Positions 8,092 through 16,976 of a stretch of DNA of 64,000 nucleotides are shown here, in pieces. The notes under the pieces are model-generated. The model was not told the DNA's origin and did not search any database. It saw only the letters and a list, made by a program, of their open reading frames with translations. Each line of letters opens with the position of its first letter. Position 1 is the first letter of the stretch. The translations under genes and the position numbers were made by a program. The stretch is from Desulfovibrio intestinalis (GTDB lineage: Bacteria > Desulfobacterota > Desulfovibrionia > Desulfovibrionales > Desulfovibrionaceae): positions 117,518 to 181,517 of the forward strand of contig NZ_JACHGO010000008.1 in NCBI RefSeq assembly GCF_014202345.1, written 5' to 3'.

Positions 8092-9348
8092 TCAGATCTC
8101 CGCAGTTTTGCCCGGCAGAAGATCAAGGATGGCGCGGGCCGTCAGTTCCGGCTCATGATGCTGGGGATCGTTTACGCACACCATGTGGCGGTCCACAAGG
8201 TTGAGGCCCATATCTTCAAGAGCGCGACGCACCTCGGGTCCAAGGCCGCCTTCGTAGCATCCGTGGCGTGAATCCACCAGCACATGGTGCAAAAGCCGGT
8301 CTGTGGGCGCGTTTGGTGCGTCTTCACGCAGATGACGCAAAATCATAGCGGCTTGTTCAGCTACGCTGAGGCCGAACAATTCGGCGTCGTTGCCAGAGTT
8401 TGGAATAAAAATTTTAGGGCAGTCCGCTTCGGCCACAGTGCGCCCAACGCCCTGCGGCAGCAGGTTGGCCAGCACACTGGTGTAGAAGCTGCCCATAGGA
8501 TAGCAGATGGCCCCGGCAGAACTCAAATAGACGTTGGCGGCTGGAGCCAGCGGCGGGCGGCAGGGCGTGGTGGAAAGATCACGAAAATTCTGGTCATTGA
8601 GCCGCTCCGGCTCATGCACGGTGAGAAAAAGCCGCCGCACAGGGCGGGGCAAATCCCTGAAGCAGTGCTGCCCCACAATCACAGAGCCGTCATCCAGTTC
8701 CGCAGCCAGATGCAAGCTTTCCCTTACAATGGGCCGAACCACGCCCCTTGTTTGCAACAAGCGGCTGAAGAAGGCCAGCACGGGGTCAAAGTCACGCTTG
8801 TGGTGCAAATAGCCCCCTGCCAGCACAAGATTGCCGAAGCAGGCACGGTAAGGATCAAAATCCGCAGGCATGCGGTCCAGAAAGAAATTCAGGTGCAGGC
8901 GCAAGGCGTCGGCAAAAACGCGGGGCATGGTTTTCCAGACCCGGTGCCCTGGCCTGCCCATGCCTGTGAGCTGCAGACGCAAAAAATCCGCCGGATCTTT
9001 TTTGCCAGACAGGGAGACATTGAAACCTGCAATGTTCACACCCTCCGCCACAACTTCATCTTCGGCAGGCAGGCGGCCTGCACAAAAATCCAGTACCGTG
9101 GCGGGCACCACCGCACTGTCGGCCAGGGCCAGCAGACGGTTGCGAATATCACCCACGGCGGGCATGGCAAAAGCCCGGCGCAAAGCCGCCGAGCTGCCGC
9201 CGGAATCAAATGTGGTGACCAGATGAACAGAGTTGTGTGTGTGACGGGTCAGCTCACGGCTCAGGCCGCGCAGTGCTGTACCACCCGTAAAGAATGTCAG
9301 GCGCGGGCCAAGGGCCGGAAAGGCCGTTGGGGCCGGGGTGGCCTTCAT
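8092..9348 (-). CDS. CofD/YvcK-like (2-phospho-L-lactate transferase fold) protein
   Basis: 418 residues from ATG 9348, where ATGA overlaps the stop of the upstream exonuclease gene. The upstream part of the frame (to 9510) lies inside that gene in another frame and is discarded. The N-terminus FFTGGTALRGLSREL and TTFDSGGSSAALRRAFAMPAVGDIRNRLLALAD follow the YvcK/CofD pattern, in which GGGTG and DDGGSSG bind a nucleotide-type ligand. Here the first motif is GGTA and the second FDSGGSSA, so it is a divergent member. YvcK acts in gluconeogenic growth and cell-wall homeostasis; CofD makes coenzyme F420. Neither function can be assigned, and no other F420 genes are nearby. The later PNSGNDAELFGLSVAEQAAMI region is also family-like. 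Confidence 0.75.
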   Translation of the reverse strand: MKATPAPTAFPALGPRLTFFTGGTALRGLSRELTRHTHNSVHLVTTFDSGGSSAALRRAFAMPAVGDIRNRLLALADSAVVPATVLDFCAGRLPAEDEVVAEGVNIAGFNVSLSGKKDPADFLRLQLTGMGRPGHRVWKTMPRVFADALRLHLNFFLDRMPADFDPYRACFGNLVLAGGYLHHKRDFDPVLAFFSRLLQTRGVVRPIVRESLHLAAELDDGSVIVGQHCFRDLPRPVRRLFLTVHEPERLNDQNFRDLSTTPCRPPLAPAANVYLSSAGAICYPMGSFYTSVLANLLPQGVGRTVAEADCPKIFIPNSGNDAELFGLSVAEQAAMILRHLREDAPNAPTDRLLHHVLVDSRHGCYEGGLGPEVRRALEDMGLNLVDRHMVCVNDPQHHEPELTARAILDLLPGKTAEI

Positions 9349-9989
9349 GCGCTGCTCCCGCAATCTCCGACAGGCCAGGCCGCGGGGCGCGCGGAAGGAA
9401 TAAGCCCCAGCTCGCACATGCGCATGAAAATAAGACGGCCTATCCAGGCGTCGGTGGCGGCATAGGCTATCTGGCGTGCGCTGAGTTCTGGCAGGCTCCA
9501 GTTTGAGCACTGCGATCCCTTGGAAATGCGCCAGCCAAAAAAATTGGCGGCCAATGTGCGCAAGCCCTGGCTGGGCATTCTATGGGCTCTTGCCACGCCC
9601 CCCAGATCAACGAGCCCGGCTGGCTCAAAATCGTACAGCTTGGCCAGATCGCGCATGTCGTCCCTGATGCCCACACCAGCCTTGATCTGGGCGGGATTTG
9701 CCAGCAATTCCGCCAGTTCAGGGCCAAAGGGCATCCAGGCCAACTGTATCAGGTACACAGCCTGCGCTGTTGCCAGCTGAATAAGCGCGGGTGAATTGCG
9801 CCGTCCCTTGCGGAAAGAAGGCCGCGTTTCTGTGTCAAAACCGAGAATACTTTCCTCAAGCAGTTGCGGCCGCACGCTCTGCCAGTCTTCTTCACTGCGC
9901 ACCACATGCACCTGTCCCTCATAATGGCACAGGGGCAGAGCATTTACTTCCTCACTGCTCAAACGGCGTCGTAAGACATCAATATCCAT
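9345..9989 (-). CDS. RNase D-like 3'-5' exonuclease (DEDDy)
   Basis: A 214-residue single-domain exonuclease. Exo I is GFDTETRPSF (Asp and Glu metal ligands), Exo II lies in AGVGIRDDMRDLAKL, and Exo III is YAATDAWIGRLIF with the Tyr-x3-Asp of the DEDDy subgroup. It lacks the HRDC domains of full RNase D. Such proteins trim structured RNA 3' ends, and RNA is the inferred substrate. It is translationally coupled to the CofD-like gene by a 4-base overlap and follows mnmE by 15 bases, which places it in an RNA-maturation operon. Confidence 0.85.
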   Translation of the reverse strand: MDIDVLRRRLSSEEVNALPLCHYEGQVHVVRSEEDWQSVRPQLLEESILGFDTETRPSFRKGRRNSPALIQLATAQAVYLIQLAWMPFGPELAELLANPAQIKAGVGIRDDMRDLAKLYDFEPAGLVDLGGVARAHRMPSQGLRTLAANFFGWRISKGSQCSNWSLPELSARQIAYAATDAWIGRLIFMRMCELGLIPSARPAAWPVGDCGSSA

Positions 9990-10004
9990 AAGTAATTTAC
10001 CAGA

Positions 10005-11417
10005 CTACTTGCCAATGCAGAATTGAGAAAAAACCTTGTCCAGAACCTCGGCAGGGCTGCTCAGCCCTGTTACTTCCGCCAAATGGGCGGCAGCAACGTC
10101 CAGACGCACGGCGCAACAGTCATATGGCCGCCCGGCATCCACATCTTCTTGCAGGGCAGTCAGTTCGGCCAGGCTCGCTTCAAGGGCCAAGGTTTGCCGC
10201 GCATTGGGCGCAAGTCCCTCTTCTCCGGCAGTTTCGCCCTCTGACAACAACAGCGTACGCAGGTGTTCGGCCATGTCCTCCACCTGTGTATCGGAAAAAG
10301 CGCTTGTTACGCAACAGGTTTGGCCCTGAATCCAACGTGGGGGAAATTTTTGTGGCATGCACAGGTCGCATTTATTCCATACTACCAGCACAGGCGTGTT
10401 GCCCGCAGAATCCAGCACTTCACGCGCTGCCGGGTCGGGACAAACTTCGGCGTCAGCCCCGGCTTCCCCCAAAGCGCCACCGTCCAGAACCAGAACAATG
10501 GCGTCGGCTTCGGCCAGTTTTTGACGGCTGCGCTCCACGCCCAGCTCTTCAATACTTTCAGCAGCCTTGCGCAGGCCAGCCGTGTCTGTCAGGCGCACCG
10601 GCAGACCGTTAAGATCGCAGGCTTCTTCAAGAAAATCTCTGGTTGTGCCGGGAATATCCGTAACAAGCGCACGGTTGCGCCCGAGCAGCGCGTTCATGAG
10701 GCTGGATTTGCCTGCGTTGACTGCGCCAGCCAGCACCACTACCGCACCCTGCTGCATGACGCGCGCCCGGCGGCTGCCCTGAAGCAGGTGCCGCAGCGCT
10801 TTGGCAACCTTATCAATAGTAGCGCTGAACGTAGGGGCGTCCATACCCTCTACTTCATCTTCGGGAAAATCCACGGCCACACAAACCTGCATGCGCAATT
10901 CTTCAAGCTCGTTGCGCAGCGCTTCGGTGCGGCGGGCGAGCAGCCCGTCCAGGCGGTTAAGCCCATAGCGCAGGGCCTCGCGCGAGGGCGCGGCGATCAG
11001 CTCGGCCACGGCCTCGGCCTGGCTCAGGTCCATACGGCCATTAACAAGCGCGCGTCTTGAAAATTCGCCTTTCAGGGCTTGGCGCGCGCCCTGCCGCAAC
11101 GCGCTTTCCAGAACGGCCTGTACGATGAAGGCCCCGCCGTGGCAATGAATCTCGGCCACATCTTCACCAGTAAAGCTGCGCGGGCCGGGCATAAACACAA
11201 CCAGCACATCGTCCAGAGCTTCACCGTTCCAGTCCAGAACGCGGCCTCTGTGCATGAGCCAGGGGCGAAAATTGTCGAACTTGGACGACAGAGGCAAAAA
11301 CATACGCGAGAGCACCTGTTTGGCTTCCGGGCCTGAAATGCGTACAATACCTACCCCACCAGAACCGGGGGGAGTGGCAATGGCCGCAATGGTGTCATTG
11401 GTGCTGGTGCTGCTCAT
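10005..11417 (-). CDS. mnmE: tRNA uridine-5-carboxymethylaminomethyl modification GTPase MnmE
   Basis: 470 residues. With MnmG it installs the (carboxymethyl)aminomethyl group at U34 of tRNAs. The N-terminal formyl-THF domain begins DTIAAIATPPGSGGVGIVRISG. The G domain has GAVNAGKSSLMNALLG (G1), DIPGTTRD (G2), DTAG (G3) and NKCD (G4). The protein ends in the invariant CIGK, whose Cys is needed for modification. Slightly longer than usual (about 455). It sits in the rpmH-rnpA-yidD-yidC-jag-mnmE block, though 239 bases and a repeat hairpin separate it from jag, so it may have its own promoter. mnmG is not adjacent. Confidence 0.96.
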   Translation of the reverse strand: MSSTSTNDTIAAIATPPGSGGVGIVRISGPEAKQVLSRMFLPLSSKFDNFRPWLMHRGRVLDWNGEALDDVLVVFMPGPRSFTGEDVAEIHCHGGAFIVQAVLESALRQGARQALKGEFSRRALVNGRMDLSQAEAVAELIAAPSREALRYGLNRLDGLLARRTEALRNELEELRMQVCVAVDFPEDEVEGMDAPTFSATIDKVAKALRHLLQGSRRARVMQQGAVVVLAGAVNAGKSSLMNALLGRNRALVTDIPGTTRDFLEEACDLNGLPVRLTDTAGLRKAAESIEELGVERSRQKLAEADAIVLVLDGGALGEAGADAEVCPDPAAREVLDSAGNTPVLVVWNKCDLCMPQKFPPRWIQGQTCCVTSAFSDTQVEDMAEHLRTLLLSEGETAGEEGLAPNARQTLALEASLAELTALQEDVDAGRPYDCCAVRLDVAAAHLAEVTGLSSPAEVLDKVFSQFCIGK

Positions 11418-11614
11418 GATCGCGCCGCAAGCCTCTGTTCCTTGCCGTGGGCCATATGGCGGCCCGGCTTTTCAGGGTTCAGGAAAATGCGGCTCCCGCC
11501 TCTTCGCCCAAGGCGAAAATACGGAAGCCGCTATAAATGAAAGCACAGCCCGGCAATTTTAAATCGCAGCCCTTGCGGGCGCAACAGCCGGATTTACGCT
11601 GAAAGAATGTAACG

Positions 11615-11656
11615 GAGCTTAACTTTGAAAATATTTACTCTCAAAGTTGAAAGGCT
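11615..11656. repeat. AT-rich hairpin repeat between jag and mnmE
   Basis: GAGCTT then AACTTTGA (11621-11628), a 12-base spacer and TCAAAGTT (11641-11648), closing with GGCTCTAG that overlaps the jag stop codon. The GAGC ... GCTC frame and the AACTTTGA/TCAAAGTT arms match the repeat family best seen at 25447-25676. Confidence 0.5.
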
Positions 11657-12949
11657 CTAGTTCTTTTCAGCCTTCCTGCGCAGTATGACAACTCTCTTCA
11701 TGGGGCCATCGCCCGTGCTGCGTGTCTGCACATCCGTGGCTTCCTGCAAACAGACGTGCACGATGCGGCGGTGATAGGACGACAGGGGCCGCGTGGAATA
11801 AGAACGGCCACTCAGACGCACCTTTTCAGCCAGCGAAAGCGCCATTTCGCGCAGTTTTTCGTCCTGACGGCTGCGGTACTCGCCAGCGTCAAGCTGCACG
11901 CGCACGGCGGCGTTCATACCGCGCGATACAATGCGCGAAATCATGTACTGAAGCGCTGCCAGAGTTTGGCCTTCGCGGCCAATCAGCAGGCCGGAATCTT
12001 CCTCACTATCAATACCGACCTGCACCCTGTCGCCGCCAAGCTTTACTTCAAGCTGCACAGCGTCGCCAACGATGGGACGCACGAGCTGGCGTACGGTGTC
12101 GCGCACAAGCGCCTCGAGCCGCTCCTGATCGAGCTGCTCCATAGGCATTGCAGGCAGGCCCTCAGCTACTTCTTCAAAATCATCGTCCAGAGAGTCAACA
12201 GACTTGGCCTGACGGGCAACTTCGCGGCCGCCTTCTTTCACGGCGCTGCGATTCTCGCGGCTGTCATGCGCTTCTCCGCGGCGGCCACGGCCCTCTCCCC
12301 GGCGGTTTTCGTCGCCGTTCTGGCCATTCTGGCCTCGCCCGCCATTTTTGGGGGCTCTGTCTCTGGAGCGTTCAGCCCGCCCTTCGATTTCAGCTTTTTC
12401 AACTGATTTTTCAGGGCTTTTATCAGAGGCTTTGTCGGCAGCTTTGTCACCGTTGCGAACGTTGTTTTTCTCAGCGCCACGCTCGGCGTTTTTATCGCCC
12501 TGCTTTTCAGAACGCGGGCCAGTCCCCTTGCCAGACCGGGCCTCGCGACCCTGTGCGGCTTCAGGCTGGCTGGCTGTTCCGGCTTCGGCAGCAGGCTTAC
12601 GCCCGCGGGAACGGCCATTACGCTTTTCTTGCTGGCCAGCGGGGGCCTGCCCATTTTCTTCACGCTGATTACGGCTTTTTTCCGGGGCTTCAGCCGAAGC
12701 GGCGTCGCTTGCGGCGGCGGGGGCGGTTTGCCCCCCCTTGCGGCCAAGCGCGCTTTCAACAGCTTCACGCAGTTGCACCCGGCGCGCGCGCACTTTGGCT
12801 TTGCGCGCACCAACGATTCCAAATATACCGGACTTGGAATCTTGCACGATTTCAATTTCCAGCTTTTCGCGCGCCGAATCGAAGTAACTGCAAGCCTCTT
12901 CGATGGCGCTGTCCAGGTCCTTCCCCTGGAATTCTTTAAACCCTTCCAT
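11657..12949 (-). CDS. khpB: Jag/KhpB RNA-binding protein with long charged linker
   Basis: 430 residues. A Jag-N domain lies at residues 1-55 (MEGFKEFQGKDLDSAIEEAC). A very long Lys/Arg/Glu/Gly/Asn-rich linker follows (about 75-270, with runs such as GDKAADKASDKSPEKS). Then come a KH domain (VQVGIDSEEDSGLLIGREGQTLAALQYM, with the GREG loop) and an R3H domain (LREMALSLAEKV ... SSYHRRIVHVCL). KhpB homologues bind RNA and in firmicutes control cell division; here the downstream position after yidC is the conserved one. The linker is far longer than in Bacillus Jag (about 208 residues in all) and looks disordered and nucleic-acid-binding. It starts 42 bases after the yidC stop. Confidence 0.92.
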   Translation of the reverse strand: MEGFKEFQGKDLDSAIEEACSYFDSAREKLEIEIVQDSKSGIFGIVGARKAKVRARRVQLREAVESALGRKGGQTAPAAASDAASAEAPEKSRNQREENGQAPAGQQEKRNGRSRGRKPAAEAGTASQPEAAQGREARSGKGTGPRSEKQGDKNAERGAEKNNVRNGDKAADKASDKSPEKSVEKAEIEGRAERSRDRAPKNGGRGQNGQNGDENRRGEGRGRRGEAHDSRENRSAVKEGGREVARQAKSVDSLDDDFEEVAEGLPAMPMEQLDQERLEALVRDTVRQLVRPIVGDAVQLEVKLGGDRVQVGIDSEEDSGLLIGREGQTLAALQYMISRIVSRGMNAAVRVQLDAGEYRSRQDEKLREMALSLAEKVRLSGRSYSTRPLSSYHRRIVHVCLQEATDVQTRSTGDGPMKRVVILRRKAEKN

Positions 12950-12991
12950 ACTCGTCCTCGTTCCAATAGGCGGTACAGACCGCCGTTGCGG

Positions 12992-14644
12992 CTATTTCGC
13001 GGCGGCGTGGGCCTTGAACTTACGGATCATCATCTGCTGCTGGGCAATGGAAAGCACGTTGTTAACCAGCCAGTACAGCACAAGCCCTGAGGGGAAGTTC
13101 AGGAAAAGCACGGTGAAGATAATGGGCAGAAACATCATGATCTTCTGCTGGGTGGGGTCCGTGGCAGGAGGACTCATCTTCTGCTGCAAAAACATGGTGA
13201 AGCCCATGATGATAGGAGTAATATACAGCGGGTCTTTGGTAGACAAGTCTGCCAGCCAGAGCATGTCCGTACCCGGCAGGTACTTGATGAAGGGCGCATG
13301 GCGCAGCTCAATGGAGGTCAGCAGGGCCTGATACAGGCCAAAGAACACAGGCATCTGAATAAGGATGGGCACGCAACCGCTGGCGGGGTTAACGCCATAG
13401 GTCTTGTAGAGGGACATGACCTCCTTGTTCATCTGCTCCTTGTTGTCCTTGTACTTTTCGCGCAGCTCCGTCATATGGGGCTGCAGCTTCTTCATCTTTT
13501 CCATTGAGGCGTAGCTCTTGGCCGTAAGGGGCCAGAACACGGCCTTGATGAGCACGGTCAGCAGAATGATGGACAGGCCCCAGTTGTGAACATACTTCTG
13601 GAAGAATTCCAGCAGCCACAACAGACCCTTGGCAATGATGTGGAAAAAGCCCAAATCGACGCTTTTGGCAAGCTGGGGTGAAACGGCCTGAAGCTCGGAG
13701 CGCACCTTGGGGCCAACCCAGTAAGAAACAGACAGTTCCTTTTCCTGACCGGGGCCAAGCAGGGTTTCCTGCTCTTCCACAGCAGCGCGGTACACGTTCT
13801 GCTGCATGACGCCCTTGATGGTCACGTTGTTGACATCGCCGGGCAGCACAGCCGTAAGAAAATAGGTGCTCATGGCGCCAGCCCAGTAAATCTTGCCTAC
13901 AGCCTGCACGCCTGTGGTTTCAAGGGTGCCGGATGAGCTTTCTTCCTTGAGGCTGCCGTCATTATCCCAGGCAATGCGCATGGCGTCGTAACGGTCGCCA
14001 GATGCATTGCTTGCATCAGCGGCAGCTGTGTAGCTCACGCGCACGCTGCGGGCCTGTTCGCCCTGGTTCGTCACACGAACTTTTTCGCTGATAAGGTAGT
14101 TCGAAGAGTTGAAGGTCAATTCACGAACCACGCGCAAATTGTCCACTTCACCGATCAGGCGCAGGGTTCCCTGCTGATTCTGCCCAAGGGTAAGGCCCTT
14201 TTCATCGGTATCCATAGACCACTGGCCGGTGCTCCACGAAGGCTGGCTGTTGATAACCAGCCCAAGAGGGGCCACCTGGGCCGTCTTGGGATCAACCATA
14301 TTGACCAGCGGCGAATCAGCCACCAGGCCAACCTGATAGTTCTTGAGTTTGAACGAGCGCAGCGCGCCGCCGCCGCTGTAAATAACGGCTTCATAAAGGG
14401 GAGTGTCCACAGTGAGGTCGCGCCCGGCTGAGGGCGCAAAAACAGGCAGGTTAGTCTGCGCAGGTGCAGGCGCGGTCTGCGCTTGCTGCTGCGGAGCCTG
14501 CTGGCTTTGATTTTGCTGCGCCACGGGGGCGGGCTTGGAGGTCCAGCCCATATGCTCGGCCAGATAACCCCAGCCGACAATGACAATAAGACAAAGAACA
14601 ATGGCGATGATAAGATTTTTACCGTCTTGCATGAGGGCGCTCAC
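12992..14644 (-). CDS. yidC: Membrane protein insertase YidC
   Basis: 550 residues, the Gram-negative size. An N-terminal membrane anchor ([25 protein letters not shown]) is followed by a Gln/Pro/Ala-rich stretch and the large periplasmic beta domain (about 80-340). The conserved insertase core comes next: [21 protein letters not shown], the cytoplasmic coiled hairpin [36 protein letters not shown], and the C-terminal membrane segments to residue 540, ending in a basic tail. It inserts and folds inner-membrane proteins alone or with SecYEG. The start overlaps the yidD stop by 4 bases. Confidence 0.97.
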   Translation of the reverse strand: MSALMQDGKNLIIAIVLCLIVIVGWGYLAEHMGWTSKPAPVAQQNQSQQAPQQQAQTAPAPAQTNLPVFAPSAGRDLTVDTPLYEAVIYSGGGALRSFKLKNYQVGLVADSPLVNMVDPKTAQVAPLGLVINSQPSWSTGQWSMDTDEKGLTLGQNQQGTLRLIGEVDNLRVVRELTFNSSNYLISEKVRVTNQGEQARSVRVSYTAAADASNASGDRYDAMRIAWDNDGSLKEESSSGTLETTGVQAVGKIYWAGAMSTYFLTAVLPGDVNNVTIKGVMQQNVYRAAVEEQETLLGPGQEKELSVSYWVGPKVRSELQAVSPQLAKSVDLGFFHIIAKGLLWLLEFFQKYVHNWGLSIILLTVLIKAVFWPLTAKSYASMEKMKKLQPHMTELREKYKDNKEQMNKEVMSLYKTYGVNPASGCVPILIQMPVFFGLYQALLTSIELRHAPFIKYLPGTDMLWLADLSTKDPLYITPIIMGFTMFLQQKMSPPATDPTQQKIMMFLPIIFTVLFLNFPSGLVLYWLVNNVLSIAQQQMMIRKFKAHAAAK

Positions 14645-14907
14645 TCCTGGGACAATGGCGGAACGTCATGACGACGTCGTGCTGGTGGTGGAACCGGGTC
14701 ATAGCCCGAACCGCCCCAAGGGTGACAGCTGGCCAGGCGCTTGAGCGCAAGCCAGCCGCCCCGCAGCACGCCGTGGGTCATGACGGCCTCTACGGCATAG
14801 GCGGAACAGGTGGGATAATAACGGCAAGCAGGGGGCAACACGGGCGAGATGCAGCGCTGGTATACCCGGATGGGAAATACGCAGAAAGTGCGCAACAATT
14901 TGCTCAT
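14641..14907 (-). CDS. yidD: Membrane protein insertion efficiency factor YidD
   Basis: 88 residues, with the family signature [28 protein letters not shown] split around three conserved cysteines and [13 protein letters not shown] near the C-terminus. An N-terminal amphipathic segment ([18 protein letters not shown]) would associate with the inner membrane. It assists YidC/Sec insertion. It overlaps rnpA by 4 bases upstream and yidC by 4 bases downstream (ATGA junctions), giving tight translational coupling. Confidence 0.95.
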   Translation of the reverse strand: MSKLLRTFCVFPIRVYQRCISPVLPPACRYYPTCSAYAVEAVMTHGVLRGGWLALKRLASCHPWGGSGYDPVPPPARRRHDVPPLSQE

Positions 14908-15296
14908 GGCAGACCCGCCAATGCCGAAGAGCCCGACTGGTGTCGGGCCGCTCGCTGCAACAGTGGCAAAAGCTCCGCAGCCACATGGGCGTAGTCCAGT
15001 GCGGCTTGTCCGGTATGCTTTTTGGCTATGGTTACGATGTCAGCCTCCACGGGCAGCTCCTCTCTGTGTAGGCGGTAGAATTCCCGCAAGAGTCTCTTGA
15101 CGCGATTTCGAACCACGGCGTTGCCCACCTTACGGGAGACAGCCATGCCAGTACGCGCGCGAAGACCGGGACAGGCTCCCGGCAACACAAAGACAAGGAA
15201 ATGCTCGCTGTGGTAGCGCCTGCCCCGCTCGTAGCAGGCTGTAAACTCCACCCGGCGGCGGATGCGCAACTGCCGGGGCAGGAGGTACCGGCACAT
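14904..15296 (-). CDS. rnpA: Ribonuclease P protein component
   Basis: 130 residues, basic. It binds RNase P RNA and helps remove 5' leaders from pre-tRNAs. The RNR signature is [23 protein letters not shown], preceded by the [23 protein letters not shown] substrate-binding region. It lies 41 bases downstream of rpmH in the usual order. The C-terminal 25 residues ([16 protein letters not shown]) are outside the conserved core. The start ATG at 15296 was chosen because it begins the basic N-terminus; an upstream frame in the rpmH spacer lacks similarity. Confidence 0.95.
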   Translation of the reverse strand: MCRYLLPRQLRIRRRVEFTACYERGRRYHSEHFLVFVLPGACPGLRARTGMAVSRKVGNAVVRNRVKRLLREFYRLHREELPVEADIVTIAKKHTGQAALDYAHVAAELLPLLQRAARHQSGSSALAGLP

Positions 15297-15337
15297 GGAA
15301 GCTCCCGGACGACGAACAGGGGTTGCCCCCCGTTCAA

Positions 15338-15472
15338 TCAGGCGCTGAGGTGCTTGCGGCCCTTGGCGCGACGGCGACGCAGAATAGCACGCCCACCGGG
15401 GGTGGCCATACGAGCGCGAAAACCGTGGGTGCGGGCCCTTCTGATTTTGCTAGGCTGATAAGTTCTTTTCAT
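15338..15472 (-). CDS. rpmH: Large ribosomal subunit protein bL34
   Basis: 44 residues on the minus strand. It begins [18 protein letters not shown] and ends GRKHLSA, the highly conserved bL34 sequence rich in Arg and Lys. It is a component of the 50S subunit. AAGGAG lies 8 bases before the ATG. It is first gene of the rpmH-rnpA-yidD-yidC operon, with a promoter and a structured leader upstream. The gene is so short that simple length filters miss it. Confidence 0.97.
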   Translation of the reverse strand: MKRTYQPSKIRRARTHGFRARMATPGGRAILRRRRAKGRKHLSA

Positions 15473-15552
15473 GACTGACTCCTTAAAATTTCCGGTATGG
15501 CCAGCGCCCGAACCGGGACTTTGCGGTACGCCGGGCTTTTAGCGGTTGGGGT

Positions 15553-15582
15553 GCCGTCCACCGCATCGCGGTAAGGGACGGC
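15553..15582 (-). other. Stable hairpin in the rpmH leader
   Basis: GCCGTCC (15553-15559) pairs with GGACGGC (15576-15582), and inside it ACCGC pairs with GCGGT around the loop ATC, giving 12 pairs with a 3-base bulge. It lies in the presumed 5' untranslated leader of rpmH, about 80 bases before the start codon. Role unknown. Confidence 0.5.
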
Positions 15583-15614
15583 AAGGCCCTGGCGTTAAAA
15601 TATATGGAAGAAGC

Positions 15615-15643
15615 TACATACACGCACGCAGCCCCCTCGTCAA
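15615..15643 (-). promoter_or_regulatory. Candidate sigma-70 promoter of the rpmH operon
   Basis: Read on the minus strand: TTGACG (15643-15638), 17 bases, TATGTA (15620-15615). The start codon of rpmH is about 140 bases downstream. Confidence 0.6.
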
Positions 15644-15778
15644 GCGCAGACTGTGCCTGCCCTGCTCTGCATATTCGCTTGGTTGTCGAAAATCTGCGGC
15701 ACAGAACCGCCAGAGCCCTTGAGCCCCATGCAAAAAAAACTGCGCAGTCACGCCAAATAAAAAATAGCGTAACTGATA

Positions 15779-16840
15779 TCAGGGCAATGGGGCTCGCACG
15801 GATGCGGCTCCGCCAGAACCAGAACCGGAGCCAGAACCGGAACTGGCCCCGAAGGCAGAACTGGAGCCAGCGGCAGCGCCAGAACCAACGGCAGGCTCTG
15901 AACCGTAGCCCGCTCCATTGGAAGGAGGAAGCAGGTCGTCGGCAGTGAGGGCTGGTACAGGCGGAGGGATAGGAACATCTGCAAGAGAATTGGCATTACC
16001 CTGCCGCGCAGAGCCTGCCGCTGTCTGCCCCAACGCGCCTGCTGCTGGCCCCGTTCCCGTCAGTGACATTGGGGAGGAAGTGGACGGCGTAGTTGCAGGT
16101 ATGGCTGCTGGCGTGGTTGCTGGCATGCCCCCGTTGGGAGCAGATGCGGCGGAAGATCCGCCTGCTCGTCCGTTACCAGCGCTAGTTGCCGCCTGTGGCT
16201 GCACAGAAGTTGCGCTGCCGGACTGGCCGTTTACTGTTACTGCCGTACCCCCACGGGTTCCATTTTTGCCCGAAGCCGGATTTGCCGTTGCAGCCGATGC
16301 CGCAGGCACTGCCTTGCCGCTGCCCTGCTGCGCCGCTGGCGGCGTAAGGGCGGGGCTGGCCGAGACTGGTTTTTGTGCCGAGGTTTTAGTCTGCTGTACT
16401 GTGGCGGCTGCGTCCTTTTTTGCAGGCCGCGACGCGCCACGGGGCCAGGGCCGCACTGGAGCGTTGGGATCAACCGTTATGCTGTGCGGTGCAGCGCTAC
16501 GGCTGCCCTTGCCCACAGACGTGCCCGCAGGTTGCCCCTGAGGGCTGGACATGAGTTCAGGTACAGCAGCCGGGTCGGCAAATGCCGCGCCCGCCATGCG
16601 CAGCTGGCGCGGTTGCGTCAGTGTATTCCAATACAGGCGTGCACCGCCATTGCGCATCCAGGCCTCATTCAGATTTGCCCCGCCGTCTGGCAAGGTTTGC
16701 GGCTGTGAGGATTCCGCAGCCTGCGCCGGAAGCACGTCAAACGGTCCAGACACGGCGCTCAAACACAAAACAGCCGCGCTCAGAACCGTGCGGCGCAACG
16801 TGCGGGCAATCACTGTTTTTTTGCATACTGTCATGGGCAT
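15779..16840 (-). CDS. Secreted low-complexity Ala/Ser/Gly/Pro-rich protein
   Basis: 353 residues. The N-terminus has a basic region and hydrophobic core (RRTVLSAAVLCLSAVSG) ending near AQA-AE, a typical signal peptide with cleavage at about residue 42. The next 60 residues (NLNEAWMRNGGARLYWNTLTQP) look folded. The rest is low-complexity, with Ala/Gly/Ser/Thr/Pro tracts and a late SGSGSGSGSGG run. GAGGTGG precedes the ATG at 16840; the next ATG is 6 bases on. No family is recognised. It is probably periplasmic or surface-exposed. The gene is divergent from the kinase-like gene at 16977. The ordered N-terminal block and good signal peptide support it being coding despite the biased composition. 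Confidence 0.62.
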   Translation of the reverse strand: MPMTVCKKTVIARTLRRTVLSAAVLCLSAVSGPFDVLPAQAAESSQPQTLPDGGANLNEAWMRNGGARLYWNTLTQPRQLRMAGAAFADPAAVPELMSSPQGQPAGTSVGKGSRSAAPHSITVDPNAPVRPWPRGASRPAKKDAAATVQQTKTSAQKPVSASPALTPPAAQQGSGKAVPAASAATANPASGKNGTRGGTAVTVNGQSGSATSVQPQAATSAGNGRAGGSSAASAPNGGMPATTPAAIPATTPSTSSPMSLTGTGPAAGALGQTAAGSARQGNANSLADVPIPPPVPALTADDLLPPSNGAGYGSEPAVGSGAAAGSSSAFGASSGSGSGSGSGGAASVRAPLP

Positions 16841-16976
16841 GATACCACCTCTGCTACGCTTATCGGCCAGCGGCCATCAAACTTTAGGGGTTGAGCCTGT
16901 GGTGCTGACTTGGCTTGACAGCAACCCGCCCCTTGGGCACATTTCAGATGTCTTTCCCACTGGTCAAGGAGCCACA

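Noticed and set aside
16551..16976. N-terminal extension of the shikimate-kinase-like gene
   Set aside because: Runs antisense through the secreted protein gene; the AAGGAG-ATG at 16977 is a better start and begins just before the P-loop domain.
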